Assembly (NCBI RefSeq): GCF_010731775.1
Contig: NZ_AP022590.1
Coordinates: forward strand, 3,596,001 to 3,660,000
DNA length: 64,000 nt
From: Mycobacterium mantenii
GTDB taxonomy: Bacteria > Actinomycetota > Actinomycetes > Mycobacteriales > Mycobacteriaceae
Direction of reading: 5' to 3'
The first letter of the stretch is position 1, and each line of letters opens with the position of its first letter. Made by a program: the position numbers and the translations under genes. Shown here in pieces: positions 26,628 to 36,067 of this stretch. The notes beneath the pieces were generated by a model. That model had not been told where the DNA came from and made no database searches. It saw only the letters and a program-made list of their open reading frames with translations.

Positions 26628-27782
26628 TCACTCGCCCTGCGCGTACCGCCTGGCGAACACCTTCCTGCGGGCAAACGGCGAGAGCACCGCCTCGTAATGG
26701 CCCAGCAGCTCGTCGCAGATGACCGGCCAGCTGCGGCCGACCACGCTGCGCCGGGCCGCCAGGGCGTAACGGGGCCGTTCGGCGATCAGGTGTGCGACCG
26801 CGTCCGGCAGCCGGGACTCGAATTCGTTGACGGCCAACAGCAGACCTGTACGCCACGGGGTGACGAGGTCACGTGGGCCGCCGGCGTCGGGGGCGATCAC
26901 CGGCAACCCCGACGCCAGCGCTTCTTGCACGACCTGACAAAACGTCTCGTGCTCACCGGGATGCACGAACACGTCGATGCTGGCGTACGCCGCGGCGAGG
27001 TCGTCGCCGTACAGCGCACCCGTGAAAACCGCTGTCGGCATTGCCGATTGCAGCTTGTTGCGGTCGACACCGTCGCCCACGATGACGAGCTGAACCGCAT
27101 CGTTCGCGGTCAGCCCGATGAGTCGCTCGACGTGCTTCTCGGGCGCGAGCCGGCCCACGAATCCGACGATGGGCTTGCCTTGCGGCGACCACTGCCGCCG
27201 GAGCGCCTCGCTGCGCGCGGACGGCGCGAACCGCAGCACGTCGACACCGCGCGCCCACCGATGCACCCGCGGAAAGCGGTGAGCAACAAGTGATTCCATC
27301 GTCACACTGGACGGCGCCAGGGTGCGGTCGGCAAGGCCGTGCAGATGACGGAACCAGGCCCAGGCGGCCCGCGCGGTCATCGGGATGCCGTAGCTCGCCG
27401 CAAAGCCCGGGACATCGGTTTGATAGACCGCCACCGTCGGCACCCCCAGCCACCGCGCGGCCCGCACGCCGCCGTAACCCAGCAGCGCCGGGGATGCGAG
27501 ATGGACCACGTGCGGATCGAATCCGCGCAACACCTGCACCAACCGCGGCGTCGGCACACCGAGCGGCAGGGTGGTCACCTTCGGGAACATCCGGGACGGC
27601 ACCCGGTGAACGCGGATGCCGTCGTAGATGCGGTCCGCCCGGGGCTGGCCCGGGGGCGCGTCGGGGGCGATGACTAGGGCTTCGTGCCCCGTCCGGCGCA
27701 GATGCTCGAGCACCCGGATCACCGAGTTGCTGACACCGTTGACTTCGGGGAGGAAGGATTCCGCGACGATGGCAACGCGCAC
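26628..27782 (-). CDS. mgtA: GDP-mannose-dependent alpha-mannosyltransferase MgtA (formerly PimB)
   Basis: The protein has 384 residues, a GT4 glycosyltransferase. The N-terminus [20 protein letters not shown] is the family signature. The donor-binding half has [14 protein letters not shown] and the EX7E motif in [16 protein letters not shown], then GGPRDLV. In M. tuberculosis Rv0557, first named PimB, adds mannose to a glucuronosyl diacylglycerol acceptor and feeds a lipomannan-like pathway. It acts at the cytoplasmic membrane face. It precedes the Rv0556-like gene's end by 51 bases on the same strand. Confidence 0.9.
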   Translation of the reverse strand: MRVAIVAESFLPEVNGVSNSVIRVLEHLRRTGHEALVIAPDAPPGQPRADRIYDGIRVHRVPSRMFPKVTTLPLGVPTPRLVQVLRGFDPHVVHLASPALLGYGGVRAARWLGVPTVAVYQTDVPGFAASYGIPMTARAAWAWFRHLHGLADRTLAPSSVTMESLVAHRFPRVHRWARGVDVLRFAPSARSEALRRQWSPQGKPIVGFVGRLAPEKHVERLIGLTANDAVQLVIVGDGVDRNKLQSAMPTAVFTGALYGDDLAAAYASIDVFVHPGEHETFCQVVQEALASGLPVIAPDAGGPRDLVTPWRTGLLLAVNEFESRLPDAVAHLIAERPRYALAARRSVVGRSWPVICDELLGHYEAVLSPFARRKVFARRYAQGE

Positions 27783-27833
27783 ACCACTACGGTGTCAGCA
27801 TCGGCTGTCGACAAGGTTGCCTGCGGGCATACG

Positions 27834-28391
27834 TCACGCGAAATTTGCAGGTCCGACACTTTTGGCGACCGGGATGTCCGGTTCGTTCCGGGGCGTGTCG
27901 CGACGGTCGAGCCACTTGTCCAGCAGCGCCAGCACGATCAAAAACGCCGCCGCGCCCAGCCAGCCCACCACCGCGATCGATCCGGCCGGGATGATCGCCA
28001 GCCCGGCATTGCGGTGCTGCACGCGGACCAGGTTCGGATCGTTCTTGTTGTACTCGACGTAGATCCGCATCCCGGTGGCCAAATGGGACGGATAGAGCAC
28101 GCCGAGCTCGGGACGATAGGTGACTCGCTCGGGGGTGACGAACTCGATGGTGGAGCGGCGCGGTCCCGCACTGAGCACCTCGGCCTGCGCGACGCCCATG
28201 TTGTGGGTGATCGCGATGTCGTCGCGCCAGGCGCCGGCCACCAGCAACATCGACTGCAACGTGACCAGGCCGGCCACGATCAGTACCGCAATCCGCCCCC
28301 AGCGCAACGCAATCCTGGCACGCGTTTTCGGCCGTTCATCGCTGCGCCCATGAATCAGTATGCGCAGCAAAACTTTTGGCGACATCGCCAT
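27834..28391 (-). CDS. Membrane protein, DUF3592-like (Rv0556-like)
   Basis: The protein has 185 residues. One membrane helix lies at about 33-52, then an external beta-rich segment (AQAEVLSAGPRRSTIEF, then PSHLATGMRIYVEYN, as in DUF3592 proteins), a second helix at about 132-158, and a cytoplasmic tail. ATG 28391 is used; ATG 28385 is an alternative. It lies 11 bases downstream of the menD stop on the same strand, so it is probably co-transcribed. The function is unknown. Confidence 0.8.
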   Translation of the reverse strand: MAMSPKVLLRILIHGRSDERPKTRARIALRWGRIAVLIVAGLVTLQSMLLVAGAWRDDIAITHNMGVAQAEVLSAGPRRSTIEFVTPERVTYRPELGVLYPSHLATGMRIYVEYNKNDPNLVRVQHRNAGLAIIPAGSIAVVGWLGAAAFLIVLALLDKWLDRRDTPRNEPDIPVAKSVGPANFA

Positions 28392-28402
28392 CTACGTGCG
28401 CC

Positions 28403-30043
28403 TCACACCGCGGCCTTGATCGCGGCGTGCAGTTGCCGCAGTGACGAGCGGTCCGCCTTGACCTCCAGCACCCGCATCCCGGCTCCGGATTCGTCGATGG
28501 CCGCGCGCAATTCGTCGATCTCGATCTGCCTGCTCTCGACGTGATACGCGCGACACAGCGCGCCCACGTCCACGTCGTGCGGGGTGCCGAAGATACGCGA
28601 GGACACGTCGGAGAAGCGCGGGTCGCCCTGCTCGAGCAGTTCGAAGATGCCGCCGCCATTGTCGTTGGAGACCACGATCGTCAGCCGGCGCGGCGTCGGC
28701 TCGGTGGGGCCGATCAGCAACCCGGAGCTGTCGTGCACGAACGTCAGGTCGCCGATCAGCGCGACCGTGCGCGCCGGGCCGTCCGGACCGCCCTCCCGTT
28801 CATGCGCCAAGGCCGCCCCGATCGCCGTGGACACCGTCCCGTCGATCCCGGCGACCCCGCGGTTGGACCGGACCCGGATGCCGTGGGTGTCCAGGCCGAC
28901 CAGCGCCGCGTCGCGGACCGGGTTGGACGCCCCGAGCACCAGCTGATCGCCGGGCACCAACGCGTCGGCCACGGCCGCCGCGACGTGCAGGCCGGTGGTC
29001 AAGGGGTGCGCGGCGAGCTGGGCGCGGACCGCCTCGACCGCGTGCTGATTCATCGCCGCGCAGCGCTGCAGCCACGCCGGGTTGGGCGTCCCGGTGGTGA
29101 CCGCGCGGGTGCCGGTGGCCTGCGAATTGCCCGAGACGTCCGGCCAGCGCGGCCCGGTGGTCAGCGCGAACACCGGCACCTTTGGGTCGGCCAGCAACGC
29201 CGACACCGGCCGATGCAGGGTCGGGCGGCCGAGCATGATCACCTGCTTGGGCCCCAGCAGGCTCAGCGCCAACGGGTGCAGCGGATTGGCCGCGGGCGGC
29301 GCTGTCGGTTCGGCCACGGTCGGCAGCTGCGCCAGGTTGGGCTGCACGCCCGCGCCGTGCCCGGCGATGACGACCGTGTCGGGCGACAGGTCGATCTCCA
29401 GCGGCTGGTCGAAGCTGACCGGCGGCGTGTAGGTCCACGGCCGGCCGCCCGGTCGGCCCTGCGGGCCCATCGCTTGAGGTTCGGAGTCGGGCACCAGCGG
29501 TTCGCGCAGCGGGATATCGAACTGCACCGGCCCGGCGTTGGCGGTACGGGATCCGGTGGCGGCGGCCAGCACCCGGCAGGTCGCCGATCGCCAGGTGGCG
29601 TTGAGGGAATCCAGAGGTCCTTCCTCGGCCAGGCCCAGGCTGATGGTGGCCCGCACCTGGGTCCCGAAGTAGCCCAGCTGCTCCATGGTCTGGTTGGCCC
29701 CGGTGCCCAGCAGCTCGTAGGGCCGGTTGGCCGACAGCACGATCAGCGGCACCCGGGCGTAGTTGGCCTCCACCACGGCCGGGCCGAGGTTGGCGACGGC
29801 GGTGCCGGATGTCATGGCGACGCAAACCGGCGCGCCCGCGGCGATGGCCAGCCCGATGGCCAGATACCCCGCGGTTCGCTCGTCGATGCGGACGTGCAGG
29901 CGCACCCGGCCGGACCTGTCGGCGTCCTGCAAGGCGAACGCCAGCGGGGCGTTGCGCGACCCCGGGCAAAGCACCACGTCGCGGACGCCGCCGCGAATCA
30001 GCTCGTCAACGACGACGCGAGCCTGTGTCGTCGAGGGGTTCAC
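28403..30043 (-). CDS. menD: SEPHCHC synthase MenD
   Basis: The protein has 546 residues. It is a thiamine-diphosphate enzyme: an N-terminal pyrimidine-binding part with [13 protein letters not shown] and [15 protein letters not shown], and a C-terminal diphosphate part with [17 protein letters not shown] and [14 protein letters not shown]. It joins isochorismate and 2-oxoglutarate, the first committed step toward menaquinone, in the cytoplasm. It corresponds to Rv0555. It is followed at 11 bases by the Rv0556-like gene and preceded at 91 bases by bpoC on the same strand. Confidence 0.95.
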   Translation of the reverse strand: MNPSTTQARVVVDELIRGGVRDVVLCPGSRNAPLAFALQDADRSGRVRLHVRIDERTAGYLAIGLAIAAGAPVCVAMTSGTAVANLGPAVVEANYARVPLIVLSANRPYELLGTGANQTMEQLGYFGTQVRATISLGLAEEGPLDSLNATWRSATCRVLAAATGSRTANAGPVQFDIPLREPLVPDSEPQAMGPQGRPGGRPWTYTPPVSFDQPLEIDLSPDTVVIAGHGAGVQPNLAQLPTVAEPTAPPAANPLHPLALSLLGPKQVIMLGRPTLHRPVSALLADPKVPVFALTTGPRWPDVSGNSQATGTRAVTTGTPNPAWLQRCAAMNQHAVEAVRAQLAAHPLTTGLHVAAAVADALVPGDQLVLGASNPVRDAALVGLDTHGIRVRSNRGVAGIDGTVSTAIGAALAHEREGGPDGPARTVALIGDLTFVHDSSGLLIGPTEPTPRRLTIVVSNDNGGGIFELLEQGDPRFSDVSSRIFGTPHDVDVGALCRAYHVESRQIEIDELRAAIDESGAGMRVLEVKADRSSLRQLHAAIKAAV

Positions 30044-30134
30044 TCCTACAGGGTGTCACAGCCCGCTGACGATGCCCGCCGCGCAGCGGCGGGACGAGGA
30101 AGCGGTAATCCGGCCACAGCTGGTGAGACGCGAC

Positions 30135-30923
30135 TCAGCCCGTGGCGTCGCCGAAGAACTTGAGCATGGCGGCGTTGACGGCGTCGGGCCGCTCGAAGAA
30201 GCCGAGATGGCCGGCGTCGGGGATCTGCATGTAACGGCCGTTGGGCAGCGCGTCGGCGACCTCACGCCCCAGGTAGGGCGGCGTCAACACGTCGTCGGAG
30301 AAGCCGATCACCAGCACCCGCGTCGTGATGGCTCGGTAAGCCGGCAACCGGTTGGTATACGGGGCGATATCCAGCTGGCAGCGCGTTCCCGGGGTCGACT
30401 TGACCGGCCACATGGAAAACATCGCGATCCAGTCCGCGGCCGCGACGTCATCGTTGAGGGTTTTGTGCGAAAAGTTTTCCAGCAGACGGATTTTCGCCTC
30501 GTACGAGCTCGGCACCTGGACACCGGCGTCGGCCAGTTCTGCCTCGGCGTCGCGGAAGAATTCGCGGGTTTTGTCCATGCGGCCGCGGGTGCCCATCAAC
30601 ACCGCGGAGCTGACCAGGTCGGGCCGGGCAAGCATGAGTTCCTGGGCGATGAACGCGCCCATCGACATCCCGACGATGCGGGCCGGGGCGGCGTTCAGGC
30701 CTTCGATCAGCGCCGCGGTGTCGGCCACCATGGTCTGCGTCGTGAAGCCCTGCGCGTTCTCGGTGGCGCCGATTCCGCGGTTATCGAAGGTGATGACGCG
30801 GTAGCCGGCCGCCAGGAACGCGGGCAGCTGATAGGGGTGCCAGGTCCGACCGGCACCGCCGTGGCCGCTGATGAACACCACCGGTTCGCCGGTGCCGCGG
30901 TCGTCGTAAGCCAGGTTGATCAC
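30135..30923 (-). CDS. bpoC: Alpha/beta hydrolase BpoC (Rv0554-like)
   Basis: The protein has 262 residues from GTG 30923; the frame is open further upstream, but that part overlaps menC. The fold is an alpha/beta hydrolase with nucleophile Ser in VGMSMGAF, an acid in the FSDDVLTPP region and His in DAGHLGFFE. M. tuberculosis BpoC was annotated as a bromoperoxidase. Its place between menD and menC suggests it could act like MenH, removing pyruvate from SEPHCHC, although this is inference. Its start overlaps the menC stop by three bases (GTGA arrangement), implying coupling. Confidence 0.9.
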   Translation of the reverse strand: MINLAYDDRGTGEPVVFISGHGGAGRTWHPYQLPAFLAAGYRVITFDNRGIGATENAQGFTTQTMVADTAALIEGLNAAPARIVGMSMGAFIAQELMLARPDLVSSAVLMGTRGRMDKTREFFRDAEAELADAGVQVPSSYEAKIRLLENFSHKTLNDDVAAADWIAMFSMWPVKSTPGTRCQLDIAPYTNRLPAYRAITTRVLVIGFSDDVLTPPYLGREVADALPNGRYMQIPDAGHLGFFERPDAVNAAMLKFFGDATG

Positions 30924-31891
30924 TCGGTCGACGGTACAAGGAGCGGGTGGCAGGCCGTGACCCGGTCGATCCACCACTGCCGCCGCTCCGGCGAGGCCCG
31001 CAGCGCGTGCAGCCGCGCGGGATCGGGCGCAACCGGCCCCACCGGCAGGCAGCCGTCGACGGGCGCGGCGACGTCGGCCACGTCTTCGACGAACAGCCCG
31101 CCGGTGCCCAGCCCGCAGGCGTGGCGAAGCTGCGGCAGCGCCGCGGCGGCGGTCAGGCCGGCGGCGATGCCCACCGCCGAATCCAGCGCGCTGGAGATCA
31201 CGACCGGGATGTCGATCTGCCCAGCGATCTCGAGCATGGCCGAAATCCCGCCCAGCGGAGCCACTTTCAGAACGGCGATGTCGGCGGCCTGGGCGCGGAC
31301 CACGGCCAGCGGGTCGTCGGCCTTGCGGATGCTTTCGTCGGCGGCGATCGGCACGTCGATCCGACGGCGCAGCTCGGCGAGTTCGGCGACCGTCGCGCAG
31401 GGCTGTTCGAGGTATTCGAGCGGGCCGTCGGCGGTCAGCGCGGCGGCCGCCGCGCTCGCCTCCTCGACGCTCCAACCGCCGTTGGCGTCCACCCGCACGA
31501 TCGGGACCAGTTCGCGCACGGCGTTGACCCGCGCGACGTCGTCGTCCAGCGACTGCCCGGGCTCGGCGACCTTCACCTTGGCCGTGTCCGCCCCCGGGAA
31601 GCGGGCCAGCACCTCGCCCACCTGCGCGGCGGGCACGGCCGGCACGGTGGCGTTGATGGGGACGCGGTCGCGGCGGATCGGCGGCGGCTGTTTATAGGCG
31701 GCCTCGATGCCCGACGCCAGCCAATGCGCGGCCTCGAACGGCCCGTATTCGACGAACGCCCCGAACTCGCCCCAGCCCGCCGGGCCGTCGATCAGCGCGA
31801 CCTCGCGGGTGGTGATGCCGCGGAACCGCACCCGCATGGGCAGCGACACCACGTGCAGGCGGTCGAGCAGGTCCCCGAGCGTCGGCGTCAC
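30920..31891 (-). CDS. menC: o-Succinylbenzoate synthase MenC
   Basis: The protein has 323 residues from GTG 31891, which overlaps the amidohydrolase stop (GTGA). An enolase-superfamily enzyme: the Lys-x-Lys in TAKVKVAEPG, the metal ligands Asp in VRVDANGGW, Glu in LEYLEQPC and Asp in PIAADES, and the second catalytic Lys in AVLKVAPLGG are all present. It dehydrates SHCHC to o-succinylbenzoate. It corresponds to Rv0553 and shares a coupled operon with the amidohydrolase upstream and bpoC downstream. Confidence 0.94.
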   Translation of the reverse strand: MTPTLGDLLDRLHVVSLPMRVRFRGITTREVALIDGPAGWGEFGAFVEYGPFEAAHWLASGIEAAYKQPPPIRRDRVPINATVPAVPAAQVGEVLARFPGADTAKVKVAEPGQSLDDDVARVNAVRELVPIVRVDANGGWSVEEASAAAAALTADGPLEYLEQPCATVAELAELRRRIDVPIAADESIRKADDPLAVVRAQAADIAVLKVAPLGGISAMLEIAGQIDIPVVISSALDSAVGIAAGLTAAAALPQLRHACGLGTGGLFVEDVADVAAPVDGCLPVGPVAPDPARLHALRASPERRQWWIDRVTACHPLLVPSTE

Positions 31892-33492
31892 CGTGGGTAA
31901 ACCCGGCGGCCCGCCAGATACGTCGCACGCACCTCGAGGTCGGCGATCTGCTCGGGCGGCACAGTCCGCGGATCGGCCGAGAGCACCACCAGGTCGGCGT
32001 ACTTGCCCACTTCCAGCGAGCCGATCACGTCGTCGGAGAACAACTGCCAGGCCGCATCGATGGTTTGCGCGCGGATCGCCTGGTCCACCGTCAACCGCTC
32101 CTCGGGTCCGAGCACCCGGCCACTCGGCGCGGTCCGGGTCACGGCGACGCTGATGTTGCGCAGCGGCTCCTCGGGTGTGACGGGCGGGTCGTTGTGCAGC
32201 GAGATGCGCATCCCGGTGGCCACCGCGGATCCGGCGGGCATCCAACGTGATCCGCGCTCCTGGCCGAACAGGCCGTCGACGATGACGTCGCCCCAGTAGT
32301 GGATCTGGTCGACGAAGATGCTGCAGGTGACACCGAGGTCGTGGGCGCGCTGCAGCTGCTCGGGCCGAATGGCGCCGACGTGCTCGAGACGCAGCCGGTG
32401 ATCGTCGCGGGGATGGCGCCGCACGGCCTCCTCGTACACGTCGAGGATGGTGTCCACGCCGGCGTCGCCCTGCACATGGCACGCCATCGGCCAGCCCAGC
32501 GGGAAGTAGGCGCCGACGATCTCGCGCAACTGCTCGGCGGTGTAGTTGGCGCATCCGCACGAGCCCGGCGTGACGCCGATGGTCCGGGTGGCGTCGGTGT
32601 CCAGGTAGGGAAACGAGAGCGCGATATTGCCGATCCAGGGCGAACCGTCGACCCAGATTTTGATGCCGACCTGGCGCAGCATGTCGTCGCCCTGCCCGGG
32701 CGTGGCAGCGGTAGACATCTGCGGGTTGGAGATCTCGTAGGTGCGCAGCCGCACCGTGAGCCGCTCGCGCAGCTGCTCGACCACCGGCCGGAAGTTCGGA
32801 TCGAACGCCATCTCCGAGCAGGTGGTCAGCCCGGCGCGGTTCAGCCGGGCGCACTCGGCCATCAGCATGTGCGGGTAGTCCGCGAAGTCGATGGCGCCGC
32901 CCAGCAGCGGAAACACCGCGCCGGTCTCCTCGGCGGTGCCGTCGAGTTCGCCGTTGGCGTCGCGGCCGTACTTGGCGCCCTTGGGGTCCGGGGTGTCGCG
33001 GTTCAGTCCGTGTAGCTTGGCGGCGCGCGAATTGAAGTAGGCCTTGTGTCCGGAGTTGTGGATGATGACCAGCGGGCTGTCCGGTGCGAGGTCGTCCAGC
33101 CAGCCCAGCGTGGGTTCCGGAAGTCCGTTCTGCAGCAGCGGATCCCAGCCGTTGAGGTAGGCGCCGTCGGAGCCGCGCCGGGCGACCTCGGAGCGGACCG
33201 CCGCGACGACGTCGTCGGCACCGCGCATGGTGACCGGGCGGATGTCGACGAGCCGGTCCGACAGCGCGACGGCCTCCATCAGCGGATGCCCGTGTGCCTC
33301 AACGAAGCCCGGCATGACGCAGCCGTCGCCTACATCGACGGTCTGGGTGTCGGGGCCGGCGAATCCAGCGACCTCGGCGCGGGTGCCGACGGCGATGATC
33401 TTGCCGTCAGCGACGGCGAGCGCCTCGGCGGTGGGCCGCGCCTTGTCGACGGTCAGGATGGTTCCGTTAACGACGAGATCTGCGGCGGCCAT
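31888..33492 (-). CDS. YtcJ-like amidohydrolase (Rv0552-like)
   Basis: The protein has 534 residues. An amidohydrolase_3-type enzyme: the metal-binding HxH in MPGFVEAHGHP near residue 60, LEHVGAIRPEQL with a conserved His, and LHNDPP followed by a C-terminal TIDAAWQLF and GSLEVGKYADLVVL segment typical of the superfamily. It should hydrolyse an amide or related bond with one or two metal ions. The substrate is unknown. Its stop overlaps the menC start by four bases, so it heads the menC-bpoC run; whether it serves menaquinone synthesis is not known. It is divergent from fadD8. Confidence 0.88.
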   Translation of the reverse strand: MAAADLVVNGTILTVDKARPTAEALAVADGKIIAVGTRAEVAGFAGPDTQTVDVGDGCVMPGFVEAHGHPLMEAVALSDRLVDIRPVTMRGADDVVAAVRSEVARRGSDGAYLNGWDPLLQNGLPEPTLGWLDDLAPDSPLVIIHNSGHKAYFNSRAAKLHGLNRDTPDPKGAKYGRDANGELDGTAEETGAVFPLLGGAIDFADYPHMLMAECARLNRAGLTTCSEMAFDPNFRPVVEQLRERLTVRLRTYEISNPQMSTAATPGQGDDMLRQVGIKIWVDGSPWIGNIALSFPYLDTDATRTIGVTPGSCGCANYTAEQLREIVGAYFPLGWPMACHVQGDAGVDTILDVYEEAVRRHPRDDHRLRLEHVGAIRPEQLQRAHDLGVTCSIFVDQIHYWGDVIVDGLFGQERGSRWMPAGSAVATGMRISLHNDPPVTPEEPLRNISVAVTRTAPSGRVLGPEERLTVDQAIRAQTIDAAWQLFSDDVIGSLEVGKYADLVVLSADPRTVPPEQIADLEVRATYLAGRRVYPR

Positions 33493-33569
33493 GTGGAGGG
33501 ATGCTAGTGCTCCGGGGTGTCGCAGAGGGTGCGGCTGACCCGAATTGCAACACGTTCTAGTCTGGCCAC

Positions 33570-35171
33570 ATGAGTGACGAGCTGCTGCGCCATCCCATTC
33601 ATTCCGGACACCTGACCGTCGGTGCGCTCAAGCGCAACAAGAACAAGCCGGTGCTGTATCTCGGCGACACCACGCTGACCGGTGGTCAGCTCGCCGAGCG
33701 CATCAGCCAGTACATCCAGGCGTTCGAGGCGCTCGGTGCGGGCACCGGCGCCACCGTCGGGCTGCTGTCGCTGAACCGGCCCGAGGTGCTTATGATCATC
33801 GGCGCCGGCCAGACCCAGGGTTACCGGCGGGTGGCGCTGCACCCGCTGGGTTCGCTGGACGACCACGCCTACGTTCTGGGCGACGCCGGCGTGACTTCGC
33901 TGATCATCGACCCCAACCCGATGTTCGTCGAGCGGGCGCTGGGTCTCCTGGAAAAGGTGCCCGGCCTCAAGCAGGTCCTGACCATCGGCCCAGTCCCCGA
34001 AGCGCTCGGCGACTCCGCGGTGGACCTGGTCGCCGAGGCCGCGAAATATGAGCCGAAACCGTTGGTGGCGGCCGACCTTCCGCCCGACCACATCGGCGGG
34101 ATGGCCTACACCGGCGGCACCACCGGCAAGCCCAAGGGCGTGCTGGGCACCGCGCAGTCGATCACCACGATGACCACCATCCAGCTCGCCGAGTGGGAGT
34201 GGCCGGAGAACCCGCGCTTCCTGATGTGCACCCCGCTGTCGCACGCCGGGGCGGCGTTCTTCGTGCCGACGATCATCAAGGGCGGCGAGCTGGTCGTGCT
34301 GACCAAGTTCGACCCGGCCGAGGTGCTGCGGGTGATCGAGGAGCAGAAGATCACCGCGACCATGCTGGTGCCGTCGATGATCTACGCGCTGATGGACCAC
34401 CCGGATTCGCACACCCGCGACCTGTCCTCGCTGGAGACCGTCTATTACGGCGCCTCGGCGATGAACCCGGTGCGGCTGGCCGAGGCCATCCGCCGGTTCG
34501 GGCCGATCTTCGCCCAGTACTACGGGCAGTCCGAGGCGCCGATGGTGATCTCGTACCTGGCCAAGAAGGACCACGACGAGAAGCGGCTCACCTCGTGCGG
34601 GCGCCCCACCCTGTTCGCGCGCACCGCACTGCTGGACGCCGACGGCAACCCGGTGCCGCAAGGCGAGGTCGGCGAGATCTGTGTGTCCGGGCCGCTGCTG
34701 TCCGGCGGGTACTGGAACCTGCCGGAGGAGACGGCCAAGACGTTCTCCGGCGGCTGGCTGCACACCGGCGACATGGCCCGCGAGGACTCCGACGGCTTCT
34801 GGTTCATCGTCGACCGGGTCAAGGACATGATCGTCACCGGTGGGTTCAACGTGTTCCCGCGCGAGGTCGAGGACGTCGTCGCCGAACACCCGGCCGTCGC
34901 GCAGGTGTGCGTGATCGGCACGCCCGACGAGAAGTGGGGCGAGGCCGTTACCGCCGTGATCGTGCTGCGGCCCGACCATCCCTCCGACGAGGAGTCCGTG
35001 GCGCGGGTGACCGTCGAGATCCAGTCCGCGGTCAAGGAGCGTAAGGGTTCGGTGCAATCGCCCAAGCAGGTGATCGTCGTCGAGTCGGTGCCGGTGACCG
35101 CGCTGGGCAAGCCGGACAAGAAGGCCGTGCGCGCCCAGTTCTGGGAGGGCGCCGAACGCGCGGTCGGCTAG
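33570..35171 (+). CDS. fadD8: Fatty-acyl-CoA/AMP ligase FadD8
   Basis: The protein has 533 residues. An adenylate-forming ligase: the AMP/ATP loop YTGGTTGKPKG near 181-191, YYGQSEAPM, the hinge region WLHTGDMAREDSDGF and the C-terminal Lys in TALGKPDKKAVR are present. It activates a carboxylic acid as acyl-AMP and then transfers it to CoA, probably a fatty acid. It corresponds to Rv0551c. In M. tuberculosis vapBC3 lies between fadD8 and menB; here palindromic elements and gene relics follow. Confidence 0.92.
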   Translation: MSDELLRHPIHSGHLTVGALKRNKNKPVLYLGDTTLTGGQLAERISQYIQAFEALGAGTGATVGLLSLNRPEVLMIIGAGQTQGYRRVALHPLGSLDDHAYVLGDAGVTSLIIDPNPMFVERALGLLEKVPGLKQVLTIGPVPEALGDSAVDLVAEAAKYEPKPLVAADLPPDHIGGMAYTGGTTGKPKGVLGTAQSITTMTTIQLAEWEWPENPRFLMCTPLSHAGAAFFVPTIIKGGELVVLTKFDPAEVLRVIEEQKITATMLVPSMIYALMDHPDSHTRDLSSLETVYYGASAMNPVRLAEAIRRFGPIFAQYYGQSEAPMVISYLAKKDHDEKRLTSCGRPTLFARTALLDADGNPVPQGEVGEICVSGPLLSGGYWNLPEETAKTFSGGWLHTGDMAREDSDGFWFIVDRVKDMIVTGGFNVFPREVEDVVAEHPAVAQVCVIGTPDEKWGEAVTAVIVLRPDHPSDEESVARVTVEIQSAVKERKGSVQSPKQVIVVESVPVTALGKPDKKAVRAQFWEGAERAVG

Positions 35172-35179
35172 GGCTTCGC

Positions 35180-35235
35180 CGAGCGTGAAGTTAACTTCAC
35201 GCTCGAGCGCGAACGTGAACCTAACGTCACGTTCG
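35180..35235. repeat. Two adjacent palindromic elements
   Basis: The first, 35180-35205, is a perfect 26-base palindrome with arms CGAGCGTGAAGTT. The second, 35210-35235, has arms CGAACGTGA and TCACGTTCG around eight unpaired bases. They begin 8 bases past the fadD8 stop. The arms share GTGA and TCAC with the three-copy array at 36974-37076, so both look like members of one short intergenic repeat family. They could also end the fadD8 transcript. Confidence 0.75.
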
Positions 35236-35251
35236 GCGGGAATTGAGAGCT

Positions 35252-35422
35252 AGGCAGTACGCCGGCGACCAGCAGGTCGAGCATGCGGCCCGTCTGCTCC
35301 GGCGACCGGCTGGCCAGGAAGATGCCGATGAGGCTGGACACCACGTCGTGGGCCTGCACGTCGGCGCGCAGGCTCGCGTCGGCGGCGCCGGCGCGCAACA
35401 GCAACTCGACGGCGCCGACGAT
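35252..35422 (-). pseudogene. Relic of a TetR-family regulator, C-terminal piece
   Basis: About 57 codons on the minus strand read like the C-terminal ligand domain of a TetR regulator: IVGAVELLLRAGAADASLRADV, DVVSSLIGIFLAS, then RMLDLLVAGVLP. No DNA-binding domain precedes it; upstream the sequence switches abruptly to an aldo-keto-reductase relic on the other strand. The frame runs on without its own stop into the palindromic elements. It is a remnant only. Confidence 0.55.
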
Positions 35423-35429
35423 GCTGCAC

Positions 35430-35587
35430 CGAACACATTGCTGATTCCGGGCACCCGGTCCGTCGGGCACCTCGAGGAGAACGTCGGCGCGGCCGACGTC
35501 ACCCTGGATGCCGACGCGCTGGAAAGGCTGGACGCCGTCGGCACAACCGAGCCCCAGCCCCATCGCGTGGAACCCTTTCAGAGGTAA
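35430..35587 (+). pseudogene. Relic of an aldo/keto reductase, C-terminal piece
   Basis: About 52 codons on the plus strand end in a stop at 35585-35587. They read NTLLIPGTRSVGHLEENVGA then VTLDADALERLDAV, the C-terminal signature of aldo/keto reductases. The catalytic barrel is absent. It joins the TetR relic, in the opposite orientation, at about 35423-35430. This suggests a deletion or rearrangement scar. Confidence 0.65.
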
Positions 35588-35598
35588 CGTCGTCGCCT

Positions 35599-36054
35599 AT
35601 GGGAAGCGGCACGCCGATCAAGCCGCCGTGGTGGCTGAAGCCGGCGAACAAGGTCTTCATCCAGATGTCGCGGCTGGGCCTCAGCTTCGGCGGGGAAAGC
35701 CCGGTGGTGTTGACCGTCCCCGGCCGCAAGTCCGGGACACCCCGGTCGACGCCGGTGACACCGATGACGGTGGACGGCAAACGGTATGTGGTGGGCGGAT
35801 TTCCGGGTGCGGATTGGATCCGCAACGTCCGCGCCGCCGGCCACGCGACGCTGGCCCGCGGCCGGCACTCCGAGCGGGTGCAGATGGTGGAGTTGTCCGC
35901 CGACGCGGCGCGGCCGTTCCTGCGTGCGTTTCCCACCGAGGTGCCGACCGGCGTCGGCTTCATGAAACGCTCGGGGTTGGTCAAGGACGGACGGCCCGAG
36001 GAGTTCGAGGCGCTGGCCGGCGTGTGTCCGGTGTTTCGACTGGACCCGGTATAG
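35599..36054 (+). CDS. Ddn-like F420/deazaflavin-dependent nitroreductase family protein
   Basis: The protein has 151 residues, usual for the family. VLTVPGRKSGTPRSTPVTPM and RYVVGGFPGADWIRNVRAAG match the split-barrel deazaflavin-dependent group that includes M. tuberculosis Ddn. Related proteins use reduced F420 to reduce quinones or nitro compounds, and some reduce menaquinone itself, which would suit this location next to menB. F420 use is inferred from family. It lies 13 bases upstream of menB on the same strand. It occupies the place of vapBC3 in M. tuberculosis. Confidence 0.85.
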   Translation: MGSGTPIKPPWWLKPANKVFIQMSRLGLSFGGESPVVLTVPGRKSGTPRSTPVTPMTVDGKRYVVGGFPGADWIRNVRAAGHATLARGRHSERVQMVELSADAARPFLRAFPTEVPTGVGFMKRSGLVKDGRPEEFEALAGVCPVFRLDPV

Positions 36055-36067
36055 GAGTTCAAACAGA

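Noticed and set aside
28541..30163. A 540-residue plus-strand frame
   Set aside because: It is antisense to menD, rich in Arg, Gly and His and without any domain; a shadow frame of GC-rich coding DNA.
33504..35057. A 517-residue minus-strand frame
   Set aside because: It is antisense to fadD8 with no recognisable motif and the composition of a shadow frame.
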